NCBI RefSeq assembly: GCF_038433135.1
Contig: NZ_JBCDMV010000002.1
Span: 124,001-188,000 of the forward strand
Source of the DNA: Luteococcus sp038433135
GTDB lineage: Bacteria > Actinomycetota > Actinomycetes > Propionibacteriales > Propionibacteriaceae
Direction: 5' to 3'
DNA: 64,000 nt
The notes beneath the pieces were generated by a model. It saw only the letters and a program-made list of their open reading frames with translations, did no database searches and was not told the DNA's origin. The translations under genes were made by a program, and so were the position numbers. Numbering within the stretch: the first letter of the stretch is position 1; each line of letters starts with the position of its first letter. This document shows positions 31,366 to 39,555 of this stretch, in pieces.

Positions 31366-33612
31366 TCAGGGGGCCGGAGGTGAGGCAAGGGCCGTCAGTC
31401 GGCTGAAACCGGGATAGTTGTCCACGTGCAGATCGGGGCCGGTCAGGGTTTCTGCCCAGCGCTGCTGCTGTTCTGGCGTCGGTTCCAGCGCCACGGCGAA
31501 GACCTGGTCCCCCCTGGCGCTCAGGGTGACCTCCTGCTGGGGTGTGGTCGGAGCACCCAGGGCCTGAACCAGCCGTGCAGCGTGTTGCAGCGGTCGGCCA
31601 TCGTCCTTGGTCAGGGTGGAATTCACGGCCCACCCTGCCTCCCGGGCCAGGTTCAGTGCAGCGAGCAGGCGCGGCTCGTCGGGGCCCAGCAACAACTCCT
31701 CACGCAGCCCGACGGTCAGCCTGCGCGCCCGTTCCACCACGGAGGGGTCGTTGGGGCAGGCGCGTCCGGCCGCGACGTCCTGCAGCAGTGGCAGCGCCTC
31801 ATCGGTGGCGCGTTGCGACCAGAAACGATCCTGATGGCTGCTCAGCTGCAATCGGGCGGTGGCCGCCCGGGCCTGGTCCATCAGGGTCTGCTGGGACACG
31901 TGCGTGTCGGCGATCCGCCGGGCGGCGGCCAGCCCGAAGAGCACGATCATCACCTGGCCGGAGCCGGTCAGTACCGTGGGGCTGAGCTTTTCCCAGTCCG
32001 CGGACCAGCCGTAGCGCCACACCAGTCCCGTCAGCTGCACCGCGAACCAGCCGGCGGTGACCAGGCTGCCGACCCGGGTGGACAACTGCAGGACCACCAG
32101 GTGCAGCAGGGCGGAACAACCCCAGGCCATCCAGAGCATGTCGACGCTCTGCAGGGCGTCGGGAGCCAGCCAGAGGTTGACCAGCCAGCCGACGGTGGCG
32201 GCGGTGATCAGCAGGATCCCGCCCGCGGTGTTCAGCTGGTGGCGGCGCAGGTGCCTGGCCATGAACAGCCCCACGCCGATCACTGCCAGCATGGTCCCGG
32301 TGGCCAGCAGCGGATTGCGCTGGCTGGGGGCCATCACGGCGGTCATCAGGATGCCGGTGGCCAGCCCCGGCCAGGCGGTGCGCAGCATCCGCTGGCGAAC
32401 CTCTTCCTGGGCGGTGTTGACCAGGCTCTCGCGCTGGGCGCCTTCGGGGGTGCGGGGCCAGGTCAGGGTGATCTCGGTGCCGCGGCCGAGCGCGGAGCTC
32501 ACGCTGGCGTCACCGCCGACGTCGTGCATCCGTTCGATGATGGAGCGACGCAGGCCAACCCGATCCGGGCGCACCTTGGACGGGTCGAAGCCCACGCCGT
32601 CATCGATCACCCGCACCTGCCACCGGTCGTCCTGATGTTGCAGCCGCACATCACAGCGGGTGGCCTTGGCATGACGGGCCACATTGTCCAGAGCCTCGTG
32701 CGCGGCGGCGGTGATGCTCAGGGCGACGTGCCGGGGTGCGATCCCGCTGCTGCCGAACAGGTGGGCCCCGGCCCGTTGCATCGCGGGGTCGACGCTCAGC
32801 AGCCGGCCGATGTTCAGCATCGCACCGCCCTCCGGGGCATCGCTGATCGCGCTCAACGCCGTTTCACATTCGGAGACCATCAACTCGGGGGAGACCCGGC
32901 CGGCGCCCTGCCCCAGGGCGTGCAGGGCATGCAGCACATGGTCGTGCATCAGCCGGTCACTCTCGCTGTGCGCCTCGCGGACCAAGGTTTCCAGTTCCTG
33001 CTGCTCCTGCGCGGCACGGCGGCGCAGGGCCAGGTCATCGGTGCGATTGCCCAGCCAGAGCAGGCCGTCGCCGAACAGGGCCATCGCCATCAGCGGCGGC
33101 GCGATCCACACCGCCGGGCTGAGGGCCCAGCGGGTGATCGGCTGGTCATTGGTGAGCTGGATTCCGATGTCCACCAGGGTCAGGGCGGGGGCAACCACGA
33201 AGACGGCCAGCAGATAACCGCGGCGGCGCAGGCTCGTCAGCGCCCAGGCCAGCCAGGGGAGGGCCCAGTAACCGGGGGCCCATTGGTTGACGGGCTGGAA
33301 GAGGTGGCGATGTGGTGCCAGCATGACCGCGGCCGCCAGCAGCATCAGACCGGTGACTCGCACCAGCCAGCGGCTGCGGACGTCGAAGATCAGGCCGAAC
33401 AGCGTGATCAGGGTGCTCAGCGCCAGCACCGCCAGACCGGGGCGCAATTCTCGCTCGCCGCTGCTGCTGAAGGTGGGCAGCAGGGCGGTGGCGGTGACCA
33501 GCAGCCAGCAGAGCAGCCCGGTGGCGCGCAGACCCTGCACCACGGCCCCGCGCATCGCCGGCTCCTCGCCGGAAGTGTGACGACGAGACGCGGATACCGC
33601 TGGGTGTGACAC
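31366..33612 (-). CDS. Two-half sensor histidine kinase, paralog 2
   Basis: The 748-residue product has the same architecture as the kinase at 27252-29489: membrane region, His223 in RLMHDHVLHALHALGQG, HATPase with AAHEALDNVARHAKA and IDDGVGFDPSK followed by VGLRRSIIERMHDVGG, then a second membrane region and a degenerate cytoplasmic half with FWSQRATDEALPLLQDV and LREELLLGPDEPRLLAALNL. The two proteins are clearly paralogs but not recent copies. GTG 33612 has AGAAGG about five bases upstream. The order kinase-EVE gene-kinase suggests that the EVE gene split or joined a kinase pair. No regulator lies next to it. Confidence 0.82.
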   Translation of the reverse strand: MSHPAVSASRRHTSGEEPAMRGAVVQGLRATGLLCWLLVTATALLPTFSSSGERELRPGLAVLALSTLITLFGLIFDVRSRWLVRVTGLMLLAAAVMLAPHRHLFQPVNQWAPGYWALPWLAWALTSLRRRGYLLAVFVVAPALTLVDIGIQLTNDQPITRWALSPAVWIAPPLMAMALFGDGLLWLGNRTDDLALRRRAAQEQQELETLVREAHSESDRLMHDHVLHALHALGQGAGRVSPELMVSECETALSAISDAPEGGAMLNIGRLLSVDPAMQRAGAHLFGSSGIAPRHVALSITAAAHEALDNVARHAKATRCDVRLQHQDDRWQVRVIDDGVGFDPSKVRPDRVGLRRSIIERMHDVGGDASVSSALGRGTEITLTWPRTPEGAQRESLVNTAQEEVRQRMLRTAWPGLATGILMTAVMAPSQRNPLLATGTMLAVIGVGLFMARHLRRHQLNTAGGILLITAATVGWLVNLWLAPDALQSVDMLWMAWGCSALLHLVVLQLSTRVGSLVTAGWFAVQLTGLVWRYGWSADWEKLSPTVLTGSGQVMIVLFGLAAARRIADTHVSQQTLMDQARAATARLQLSSHQDRFWSQRATDEALPLLQDVAAGRACPNDPSVVERARRLTVGLREELLLGPDEPRLLAALNLAREAGWAVNSTLTKDDGRPLQHAARLVQALGAPTTPQQEVTLSARGDQVFAVALEPTPEQQQRWAETLTGPDLHVDNYPGFSRLTALASPPAP

Positions 33613-33750
33613 GCGAACCTTCTAGAACGGAGAGGGATTTTGGCCAGTCTTGCATCCGACGGGGGCAGAACCATCACCCATCTTTCGGTGACAGGCATTC
33701 CTTCAGCGACATTCCGGCAAGTCAGCGCCGCAACTCTGCAGACGGGGCGC

Positions 33751-35874
33751 TCAGTGCTGCAGCGGCGGGTGCAGATCGGCCATCGTGAACCGCTGGCGCG
33801 CGCCGACGGCCAGCACGTCGAGCAGGAAGGTGGTCACCCCGATGCAGGCCAGCACGATCACGTCGTGTGTGAAGTGGCTCCACAGACCGCCGGAGATCAC
33901 CACCCGGAAGGCGTCGATCGAATAGCTGATCGGCATGAAGGGGCTGATCCAGCGGAAGAAGGGCGGCAGTACAGCGGCCGGATAGGTGCCACCCGTCGAG
34001 GCGAGCTGCAGGATCAACCAGACCAGCAGCAGGGCGGAGCCGGGCAGCCCCAGGGCCATTCGCAGGAAGTGCGCGATCAGGGAGAAGACCACCGCCACCA
34101 GCAAGGTGAGCCCCACGGCCGCGATCCCGTGCAGGGGGTCGAGGCCGAGCGCGATCCACACCGTTGCCAGCATGATGAACGCGCCGGCCGCGGCCACCGT
34201 CCCGAAGGGGAGGTAGGCGCTCAGGGTGAGGTGGGCCGGGTTCATCCGCCCGGACAGCAGCCGGCCGGAGATGGGCCGCATCACCAGGAAGCCGGAGATC
34301 CCGAAGACCCACATGGCGATGGACAGGAACAGGGGCGCCAGACCCCGACCGTAGACGTGGGCCGGGTTCTCCACCAGGGTGTGGACATCTGCCGGGGCGG
34401 AGAGCACCTGCGCCGCGCCCTGGGCCTGGCTCTTGCTCAGCGCCGGGATCTGCTTGACCCCGTCGGTCAGGCCCTTGGTGAGCTGTTCGGAGCCGGACTT
34501 CAACTTGCCCAGGCCCTCGTCCAGCTTGGTCATGTTGGTGTCCAGCTTGGCCATGCCCTCGTCGAGCTGGCCCAGGCCGGTGCTCAGCTGGCTGACGCCG
34601 CCCCCGGCCTTGGTGATTCCCGCGCTCAGGGTCCCGGCCCCCTCGGCGGCCTGGTCAATGCCCTTGTGGAGGTTGTTGGCGCCGGTGGCGACCTGCTGGG
34701 CGCCGCTGTTGAGCTGCTTGAGCTTGGCCGAGGCATTGTCCAGGTCCTTGGCGGCATCGGATTCCTGCACCCGCTGGTTGAGCGCGGCGGAGCGGGTGGA
34801 CGCCCGGGTGGCGGCGGTGGCCACCTTGGCATTGCGGGCCTGGGCTTCGTCCAGTCTGGTCTGCGCCTTCTTGTAGGCCTCCGTGTCGGCCACTTCGGGC
34901 AGCTGGCCGACGGTTGCCAGGGCATCCTCCGCCTGATCCAGCTTGTTGCCGACGGAATCGGTGGTGCCGGTGACGTCGGAGCTGATGGCCTGGATGTCGG
35001 TGTTGATGGTGGCCGAATCCTGCTTCACCTGCCCCTGCAGCGTGGCGGCCTTGTCCAGCACCGGCACGACGGTGTCCTCCAGTTGCTGGGTTCCGCCCGC
35101 CACCTGACTGGCCCCGTTGTAGAGCTTGAGGGAGCCGGTGCCCAGCTCGCCCAGGCCGGACTGCAGGTCACCGGCGCCGTTCTCCAGCTTGGGGAAGGCC
35201 TCGTTCAGGGTGTTGGCGCCCGTGGACAGCTTGTGGGTGGCGTTACGCGCATCGGAGGCGCCGGTGGCCAACTGGGCCGAACCGCTCTTGGCGTCGGTGA
35301 GCCCCTTGGTCAGCTTGGCCGAACCGTCCCGGGCATCGATCATCCCCTGCCGGATCTTGTCCAGATTGGCGAAGACGGCCTCGAAATAGGCCTCGACGGC
35401 CGTCTCGTTGACCGCCTGCTCGATCTTGTTCTGGGCCTGGCCGGTGACCGAGCCGATCACGAAGCCATTGGCGTCATTGCGGTGCATGGTGATCTCGGCC
35501 CGCTTGGGGGTGGTGCTCGAGGCGCTCACCAGGTTGGCGGAGAAATCCTTCGGCACCCGAACCGTCAGGTAGTAGCGGCCCTCCCGCAGGCCCTCCTCGG
35601 CGTCCGCGGCGTCGGTGACATGCCAGTCGAAGTCCTTGCCGGAGACCACATTGTTGGTGAAGTCCTTGCCCGCGTGCACCTGCTGCTTGTTGTAGGTGAC
35701 CGGCTGGTCCTCGTTCACCACCGCCACCGGAAGGTCCTGCAGCCGGCCATAGGGGTCCCAGTTGGCGGCCAGGTAGATGGAGCCATAGATCACCGGCACC
35801 AGGGTGGCGAAGATCAGCGCCAGCTTGGGCAGCAGGCCGCGGAAGCGACGCAGTTCGAAACGGGAGAGCAACAT
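33751..35874 (-). CDS. YhgE/Pip-family membrane protein
   Basis: The 707-residue protein has one N-terminal span (LIFATLVPVIYGSIYLAAN), the family motif WDPYGRLQDLPVAVVNEDQP, a long extracellular region (about 150-480) of heptad-rich coil with many LxxGxxxLxxG units such as LSTGANTLNEAF, and five C-terminal spans. YhgE/Pip proteins are ABC-2-like exporters or phage-infection receptors; in Actinobacteria they often go with type VII-like export. The start ATG overlaps the stop of the upstream ATPase gene by one base, so the two are a unit. Confidence 0.9.
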   Translation of the reverse strand: MLLSRFELRRFRGLLPKLALIFATLVPVIYGSIYLAANWDPYGRLQDLPVAVVNEDQPVTYNKQQVHAGKDFTNNVVSGKDFDWHVTDAADAEEGLREGRYYLTVRVPKDFSANLVSASSTTPKRAEITMHRNDANGFVIGSVTGQAQNKIEQAVNETAVEAYFEAVFANLDKIRQGMIDARDGSAKLTKGLTDAKSGSAQLATGASDARNATHKLSTGANTLNEAFPKLENGAGDLQSGLGELGTGSLKLYNGASQVAGGTQQLEDTVVPVLDKAATLQGQVKQDSATINTDIQAISSDVTGTTDSVGNKLDQAEDALATVGQLPEVADTEAYKKAQTRLDEAQARNAKVATAATRASTRSAALNQRVQESDAAKDLDNASAKLKQLNSGAQQVATGANNLHKGIDQAAEGAGTLSAGITKAGGGVSQLSTGLGQLDEGMAKLDTNMTKLDEGLGKLKSGSEQLTKGLTDGVKQIPALSKSQAQGAAQVLSAPADVHTLVENPAHVYGRGLAPLFLSIAMWVFGISGFLVMRPISGRLLSGRMNPAHLTLSAYLPFGTVAAAGAFIMLATVWIALGLDPLHGIAAVGLTLLVAVVFSLIAHFLRMALGLPGSALLLVWLILQLASTGGTYPAAVLPPFFRWISPFMPISYSIDAFRVVISGGLWSHFTHDVIVLACIGVTTFLLDVLAVGARQRFTMADLHPPLQH

Positions 35875-36965
35875 CAGTCGAGTTCCTCGGTGGTGGGATT
35901 CGTGGAGGTGGGCTGGGCCAACCGACGACGGAGCCGGTGCAGCTCGAAGTTCGGTTCGGTGCGGGTGGGCGGCGGGCTCAGGTGGACCACCTGGGCGCGG
36001 GGTGGGAGCGGGCTCTGCTCCAGCGAGCTCAGCACGAAGCTGTTGCCCTGCTCTTGCAGCAGCGCCAGCGCGTCGTAGATCCAGCCCAGCTGGCGGTCGG
36101 TCAGGGAGTCGTCGACATCATCCAGGACGACGAAGCTGGCCGGGGCCAGGCAGCCCAGCACGATGGTCAACAGGGTGCGCTCGACGGCCGGCATCCGGCC
36201 GACCCACTGCTCCTTGTCGAACTGGTGGTTGAGCAGGGTTTCCAACTCGGCGAAGCGCTCCCGGCCGCGGCGCACCCCGATTCCGTCGGCGATGGACCGC
36301 TCGTCGCGGGATTCGGCAATGGTCAGGTTGGGCTCCAGGTCCGCCAGGTCACTGATGCGCGCGACGGAGACCTGCCGCCGCAGCTTGCGGGGGTGGGCGA
36401 TGCCGTCGATCTCGGCGGACTGCAGCTCACCCTGGACCCCCTTCAACCGGCCGGACAGCGCCAGCAGCAGCGCGGACCGCCCGGCACCCTGCTGCCCGGT
36501 CACGACGGTGATCCCACCCCTGGTCAGGGTGAGGTCCACCGGCCCGAAGACCCTGGACTCCCGGCCGCGCAGGTGGAGCCGGCGGGCGTGCAGGATCTCG
36601 TCGTCCCCGGTGGTGGGTGTCGGGCTCTCGGGCGCAGCGGGTGCCGGGGCCTCGGCCGCGATCGGTGTCGGGCCGATGATGTCGAGGCCAGCGGAGGTGG
36701 GCTCGTCCTGGACGACGGGGGCCGAGCGCTGGGGGACTTCGGCCTGCGTCGGCTCGGTGCCATTCCGGGGCTCGGCGGCCGAGTGCCGCGGTGCCTCGAT
36801 CGGTGCTGGGTCGGTGCCATTGCGGGGCTCGGCGGCCGAGTGCCGCGAGGCCTCCACGTGGGCCGAGCCTGTCGAGGCCACGCGGGGCAGGCCCCCGTCA
36901 CGGGGATTCTCCACGTCGTCCCCACGCGGGGGGACGGGCGCCTCGTGGGGCTGGATCTCAGGCAT
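35874..36965 (-). CDS. Atypical ABC-type ATPase with disordered N-terminal region
   Basis: The first 125 of 363 residues are a proline-, alanine- and glutamate-rich region with two copies of the motif RHSAAEPRNGT. The C-terminal 235 residues form an ABC-like ATPase: Walker A GQQGAGRSALL, in which the usual lysine is arginine; a signature region that does not show LSGGQ clearly; and Walker B FVVLDDVDDS where a glutamate would be expected after the aspartate. Catalytic ability is therefore doubtful. It probably supports the YhgE/Pip membrane protein that follows with a one-base overlap. AAAGGAAG lies five bases before ATG 36965. A copy of the dispersed repeat encodes part of the N-terminal region. 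Confidence 0.75.
   Translation of the reverse strand: MPEIQPHEAPVPPRGDDVENPRDGGLPRVASTGSAHVEASRHSAAEPRNGTDPAPIEAPRHSAAEPRNGTEPTQAEVPQRSAPVVQDEPTSAGLDIIGPTPIAAEAPAPAAPESPTPTTGDDEILHARRLHLRGRESRVFGPVDLTLTRGGITVVTGQQGAGRSALLLALSGRLKGVQGELQSAEIDGIAHPRKLRRQVSVARISDLADLEPNLTIAESRDERSIADGIGVRRGRERFAELETLLNHQFDKEQWVGRMPAVERTLLTIVLGCLAPASFVVLDDVDDSLTDRQLGWIYDALALLQEQGNSFVLSSLEQSPLPPRAQVVHLSPPPTRTEPNFELHRLRRRLAQPTSTNPTTEELD
36855..36879. repeat. Dispersed palindromic repeat arm inside the ABC ATPase gene
   Basis: CACGTGGGCCGAGCCTG followed by TCGAGGCC is a right-arm copy that reads on the minus strand as ASTGSAHVE within the disordered N-terminal region. Confidence 0.65.
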
Positions 36966-36986
36966 GGGCTTCCTTTCGGGACGTAC

Positions 36987-37003
36987 CCGAAAAATATATT
37001 CGG
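36987..37003 (-). promoter_or_regulatory. AT-rich inverted repeat over the ATPase-YhgE promoter
   Basis: CCGAA at 36987-36991 and TTCGG at 36999-37003 flank seven AT bases. On the minus strand this includes TATATT, a likely -10 element about 20 bases before the ATPase start codon. The palindrome over the -10 box suggests a repressor site. Confidence 0.45.
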
Positions 37004-37042
37004 ACTAGGTGGTCTAGAAAAATCGTTGCTCTTGGTGATCTC

Positions 37043-37864
37043 TCAGGTGCTGAGCTCACCCTGGACCCGGACGGTCGCCTCGCCGCCGATCCAGGTCTCG
37101 GAGCCGTCGTCGCGTACCGTCACCCGGCCGGCGCGCCCCACCTGACCGCCCTGCGTGGCCACGTACTGCGCGGGTACCACGCCCCGCCCGCGCAGCCACT
37201 GGGCCAAGGCCCCGTTCAGGGAGCCGGTCACCGGATCCTCTCGGTCCTCGGCGATGGCGCGCACCTCGTAGGCGGCAGGGGAACCGGCGTCCTCCAGCCC
37301 CACCAGGCCGATGCGGACGCCGGGCCGGTCGGTGCGCGGGCTGACGGCCCGCACGGCGTCGGCATCGTGCAGCTGCAGGAGCTGCCACGGCGGGCCGTTC
37401 ACACCCCAGGCATGGGCCACGACGTCCGCTGGTGTCAGGTTGAGCACCCGCACGGCCTCGGTCAGGTCCTCGTCGTCCAGGGGGCCGGTGCGGATGCACG
37501 GCGGGGTGGCGAAGGCCAGGTCATCCCCGTCGATCCGCACCGGTACCAGCCCGGCACCACATTCCTGCACCACGGTGCCTGGCCGGTGCGGGCGGCCGCC
37601 CAGCTCCAGCCAGGCCCGGGCTGTACCCAACGTGGGATGGCCGGCGAAGGGGAACTCTTGGCTGGGGGTGAAGATCCGCACTCGGTAGTCCGCCTGCGGC
37701 GTGGTGGGGCGGAGCAGGAAGGTGGTCTCGGAAAAGTTGGTCCAGGCCGCGATCCCTTGCATCTGCTCCGTGCTCAGGCCGTCAGCCTCGGCGATCACGG
37801 CGAGGGGATTGCCGCTGAACGGGCCGGTGGCAAAGACGTCGATCTCAAAGAAGGGGTGGCGCAT
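37043..37864 (-). CDS. PhzF-family protein
   Basis: The 273-residue product has the PhzF/diaminopimelate-epimerase-like layout: FFEIDVFATGPFSGNPLAV at the start, TNFSETTFLLRPT with the conserved glutamate used as catalytic base, IFTPSQEFPFAGHPTLGTA, and the second half with EDREDPVTGSLNGALAQWL. These isomerase-like enzymes have diverse substrates; the phenazine role cannot be assumed. ATG 37864 (MRHPFFEID) fits the family; a longer frame extends into the riboswitch region and is unlikely. It is divergent from the thi operon. Confidence 0.87.
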   Translation of the reverse strand: MRHPFFEIDVFATGPFSGNPLAVIAEADGLSTEQMQGIAAWTNFSETTFLLRPTTPQADYRVRIFTPSQEFPFAGHPTLGTARAWLELGGRPHRPGTVVQECGAGLVPVRIDGDDLAFATPPCIRTGPLDDEDLTEAVRVLNLTPADVVAHAWGVNGPPWQLLQLHDADAVRAVSPRTDRPGVRIGLVGLEDAGSPAAYEVRAIAEDREDPVTGSLNGALAQWLRGRGVVPAQYVATQGGQVGRAGRVTVRDDGSETWIGGEATVRVQGELST

Positions 37865-37964
37865 CCCCCCATCTTCGCGCAAACCACACAGAGGGTCGGG
37901 GGACCCAAGATCCGGCCGCCCGAGCCGGTCCGAGCAGACGCCATGCGATAACGTGGCCGAAAGT

Positions 37965-38050
37965 GACGCGGGGTGCCACCCTCTGTGAGTGATGGTGGCT
38001 GAGAACACACCCGTCGAACCTGATCTAGTTCGGACTAGCGAAGGGACGTC
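37965..38050 (+). ncRNA. TPP riboswitch (THI element)
   Basis: The conserved THI-box blocks are all present: GGGGTGCC, GGTGGCTGAGA, ACCCGTCGAACCTGATCTAG and the end GCGAAGGGACG. GACG at 37965-37968 can pair with CGTC at 38047-38050 as the closing stem. There is no room for a terminator before thiM at 38057. The only Shine-Dalgarno-like sequence, AAGGGA at 38041-38046, is part of the riboswitch itself, so ligand binding probably blocks translation directly. Confidence 0.95.
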
Positions 38051-38056
38051 TCTCTC

Positions 38057-38863
38057 ATGAGTACATCCAGTTCACCCGTCACCCCCGACGCGCTGGCGGG
38101 CGCCCTGCGAGCGCTGCGCGAGCAGACGCCGCTGGTGCAGTGCCTGACCAATATCGTCGTCGCCCAGTGGACGGCCAATGTGTTGCTGGCCGCCGGGGCC
38201 GCCCCCGCCATGGTGGACAACCCGGAGGAGTCCGGGATCTTCGCCGGCGTCGCCTCCGGCGTGCTGGTCAACACCGGGACGCCGTACCGCGAGACCTATG
38301 AGGCGATGCGGGTGGCCTCCCGGGCGGCCAACCAGGCGGGCACGCCGTGGGTGCTGGATCCGATCGCGGCCGGCGGCCTGCCGGTGCGCACCGCCTTCGC
38401 CGTCGAGGCGCTGGCCAACCATCCGACGATCATCCGCGGCAACGCGTCGGAGATCTCCGGGTTGTCCGGTGGCGCGGGCGGCCGGGGCGCCGACAGCACC
38501 GCCGCCCCCGAGGAGGTGCTGGAGCTGGCCCGAGAACTGGCCTGCGCCAACCAGTGCGTGGTGGCGGTTTCCGGGGCGGTGGACCACATCACCGACGGTG
38601 ACCGGCTGGTCCGGATCCACAACGGTGACCCGATCATGACCCGGGTCACCGGCGTCGGCTGCAGCCTGGGCGGCCTGATTGCGGGCTTCGCCGGTGTCGC
38701 GGAGCCCCTGCTGGCAGCCAGTGCCGCGACCGCGCTGATCTGCGTGGCGGCGGACAAGGCGGTTGCCGTCAGCGACGGCCCGGGCAGTTTCGCCGTCGCG
38801 CTGCTGGACCAGCTGGCTATGGTCACCCCGGAAGAACTCGCTGACAAGGTGCGACTGTCATGA
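38057..38863 (+). CDS. thiM: Hydroxyethylthiazole kinase
   Basis: ThiM phosphorylates 4-methyl-5-(2-hydroxyethyl)thiazole for thiamine salvage. The 268-residue sequence shows LVQCLTNIVVAQWTANVLLA, AAPAMVDNPEES, GTPWVLDPIAAGGLPVR, RGNASEISGLSG and the anion-hole motif RVTGVGCSLGGLIAGF with the catalytic cysteine-containing loop. Length is normal. It starts seven bases after the riboswitch and overlaps thiE by four bases (ATGA). Confidence 0.95.
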   Translation: MSTSSSPVTPDALAGALRALREQTPLVQCLTNIVVAQWTANVLLAAGAAPAMVDNPEESGIFAGVASGVLVNTGTPYRETYEAMRVASRAANQAGTPWVLDPIAAGGLPVRTAFAVEALANHPTIIRGNASEISGLSGGAGGRGADSTAAPEEVLELARELACANQCVVAVSGAVDHITDGDRLVRIHNGDPIMTRVTGVGCSLGGLIAGFAGVAEPLLAASAATALICVAADKAVAVSDGPGSFAVALLDQLAMVTPEELADKVRLS

Positions 38864-39555
38864 AGCTGTTCGATCTGACCTGTTATCTGATCACCGACAC
38901 CGGCATCTGTGGCGGCCCCGATCGGGTGGTGCAGACCGTGCTGGCGTCGGTGGCCCAGGGCGCCACCTTCGTCCAGGTGCGAGACCCCGATCTGCCGGAC
39001 CGGGACTTCCTGGCCCTTTCCCGCGCCGTGGTGGAGGCCGTCGCCGGCCGGGTGCCGGTGGTGCTCAATGACCGGGTGCACCTGGTGGGGCCGGCCGGCG
39101 CCGACGGGGCGCACATCGGGCAGGGTGACCTGCCGCCGCTGGAAGCCCGACGGTTGCTGGGCCCCGACGCGATCCTGGGGCTCTCGGTGGAGCAGCGCTC
39201 CCACATCGAGGCCGCCAATGCGCTGCCGGACTGGGTACTGGACTATCTGGGGATCGGGCCGGTGTGGGCCCAGCAGACCAAGCCGAATGCTGCCCCGCCG
39301 ATCGGCCCCGACGGGCTGGCCGAACTGGCCGCCCTGAGCACCCTTCCGAGCTGTGCGATCGGCGGTGTGGGCGGGCCCGGCCGGATCGCCCCGCTGCGGC
39401 ATTCGGCCGCCGGCATGGCGATCGTGAGTGCCATCTGTGGCGCCGAGGACCCGGGCGCCGCCACCGCCGCCATCCTGCGGGAATGGCAGCAAGCAGGTAC
39501 CGCAACCACCATCCCCGAGCCTGTCGAGGGGCCGGAGAACGAGGTGCGCCCATGA
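38860..39555 (+). CDS. thiE: Thiamine phosphate synthase
   Basis: ThiE joins HMP pyrophosphate and thiazole phosphate. The 231-residue protein has FVQVRDPDLPDRDFLALSRA (a variant of the usual VQLReK motif), VPVVLNDRVHLVGPAGADGA, HIGQGDLP, LGLSVEQ and LGIGPVWAQQTKPNA, then AIGGVGGPGRIAPL. The final 16 residues, TTIPEPVEGPENEVRP, are not part of the TIM barrel: they are coded by an in-frame copy of the dispersed repeat (39501-39531). The stop overlaps thiD by four bases. Confidence 0.93.
   Translation: MKLFDLTCYLITDTGICGGPDRVVQTVLASVAQGATFVQVRDPDLPDRDFLALSRAVVEAVAGRVPVVLNDRVHLVGPAGADGAHIGQGDLPPLEARRLLGPDAILGLSVEQRSHIEAANALPDWVLDYLGIGPVWAQQTKPNAAPPIGPDGLAELAALSTLPSCAIGGVGGPGRIAPLRHSAAGMAIVSAICGAEDPGAATAAILREWQQAGTATTIPEPVEGPENEVRP
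39501..39531. repeat. Dispersed palindromic repeat arm at the end of thiE
   Basis: CGCAACCACCATCCCCGAGC followed by CTGTCGAGGGG encodes TTIPEPVEG at the ThiE C-terminus. The reading frame continues through the arm and stops 24 bases later, overlapping the thiD start. Confidence 0.8.

Noticed and set aside
33640..36078. 812-codon frame opposite the YhgE/Pip gene
   Set aside because: G-, L- and V-rich pseudo-repeats mirror the coiled-coil repeats of the real protein on the other strand.
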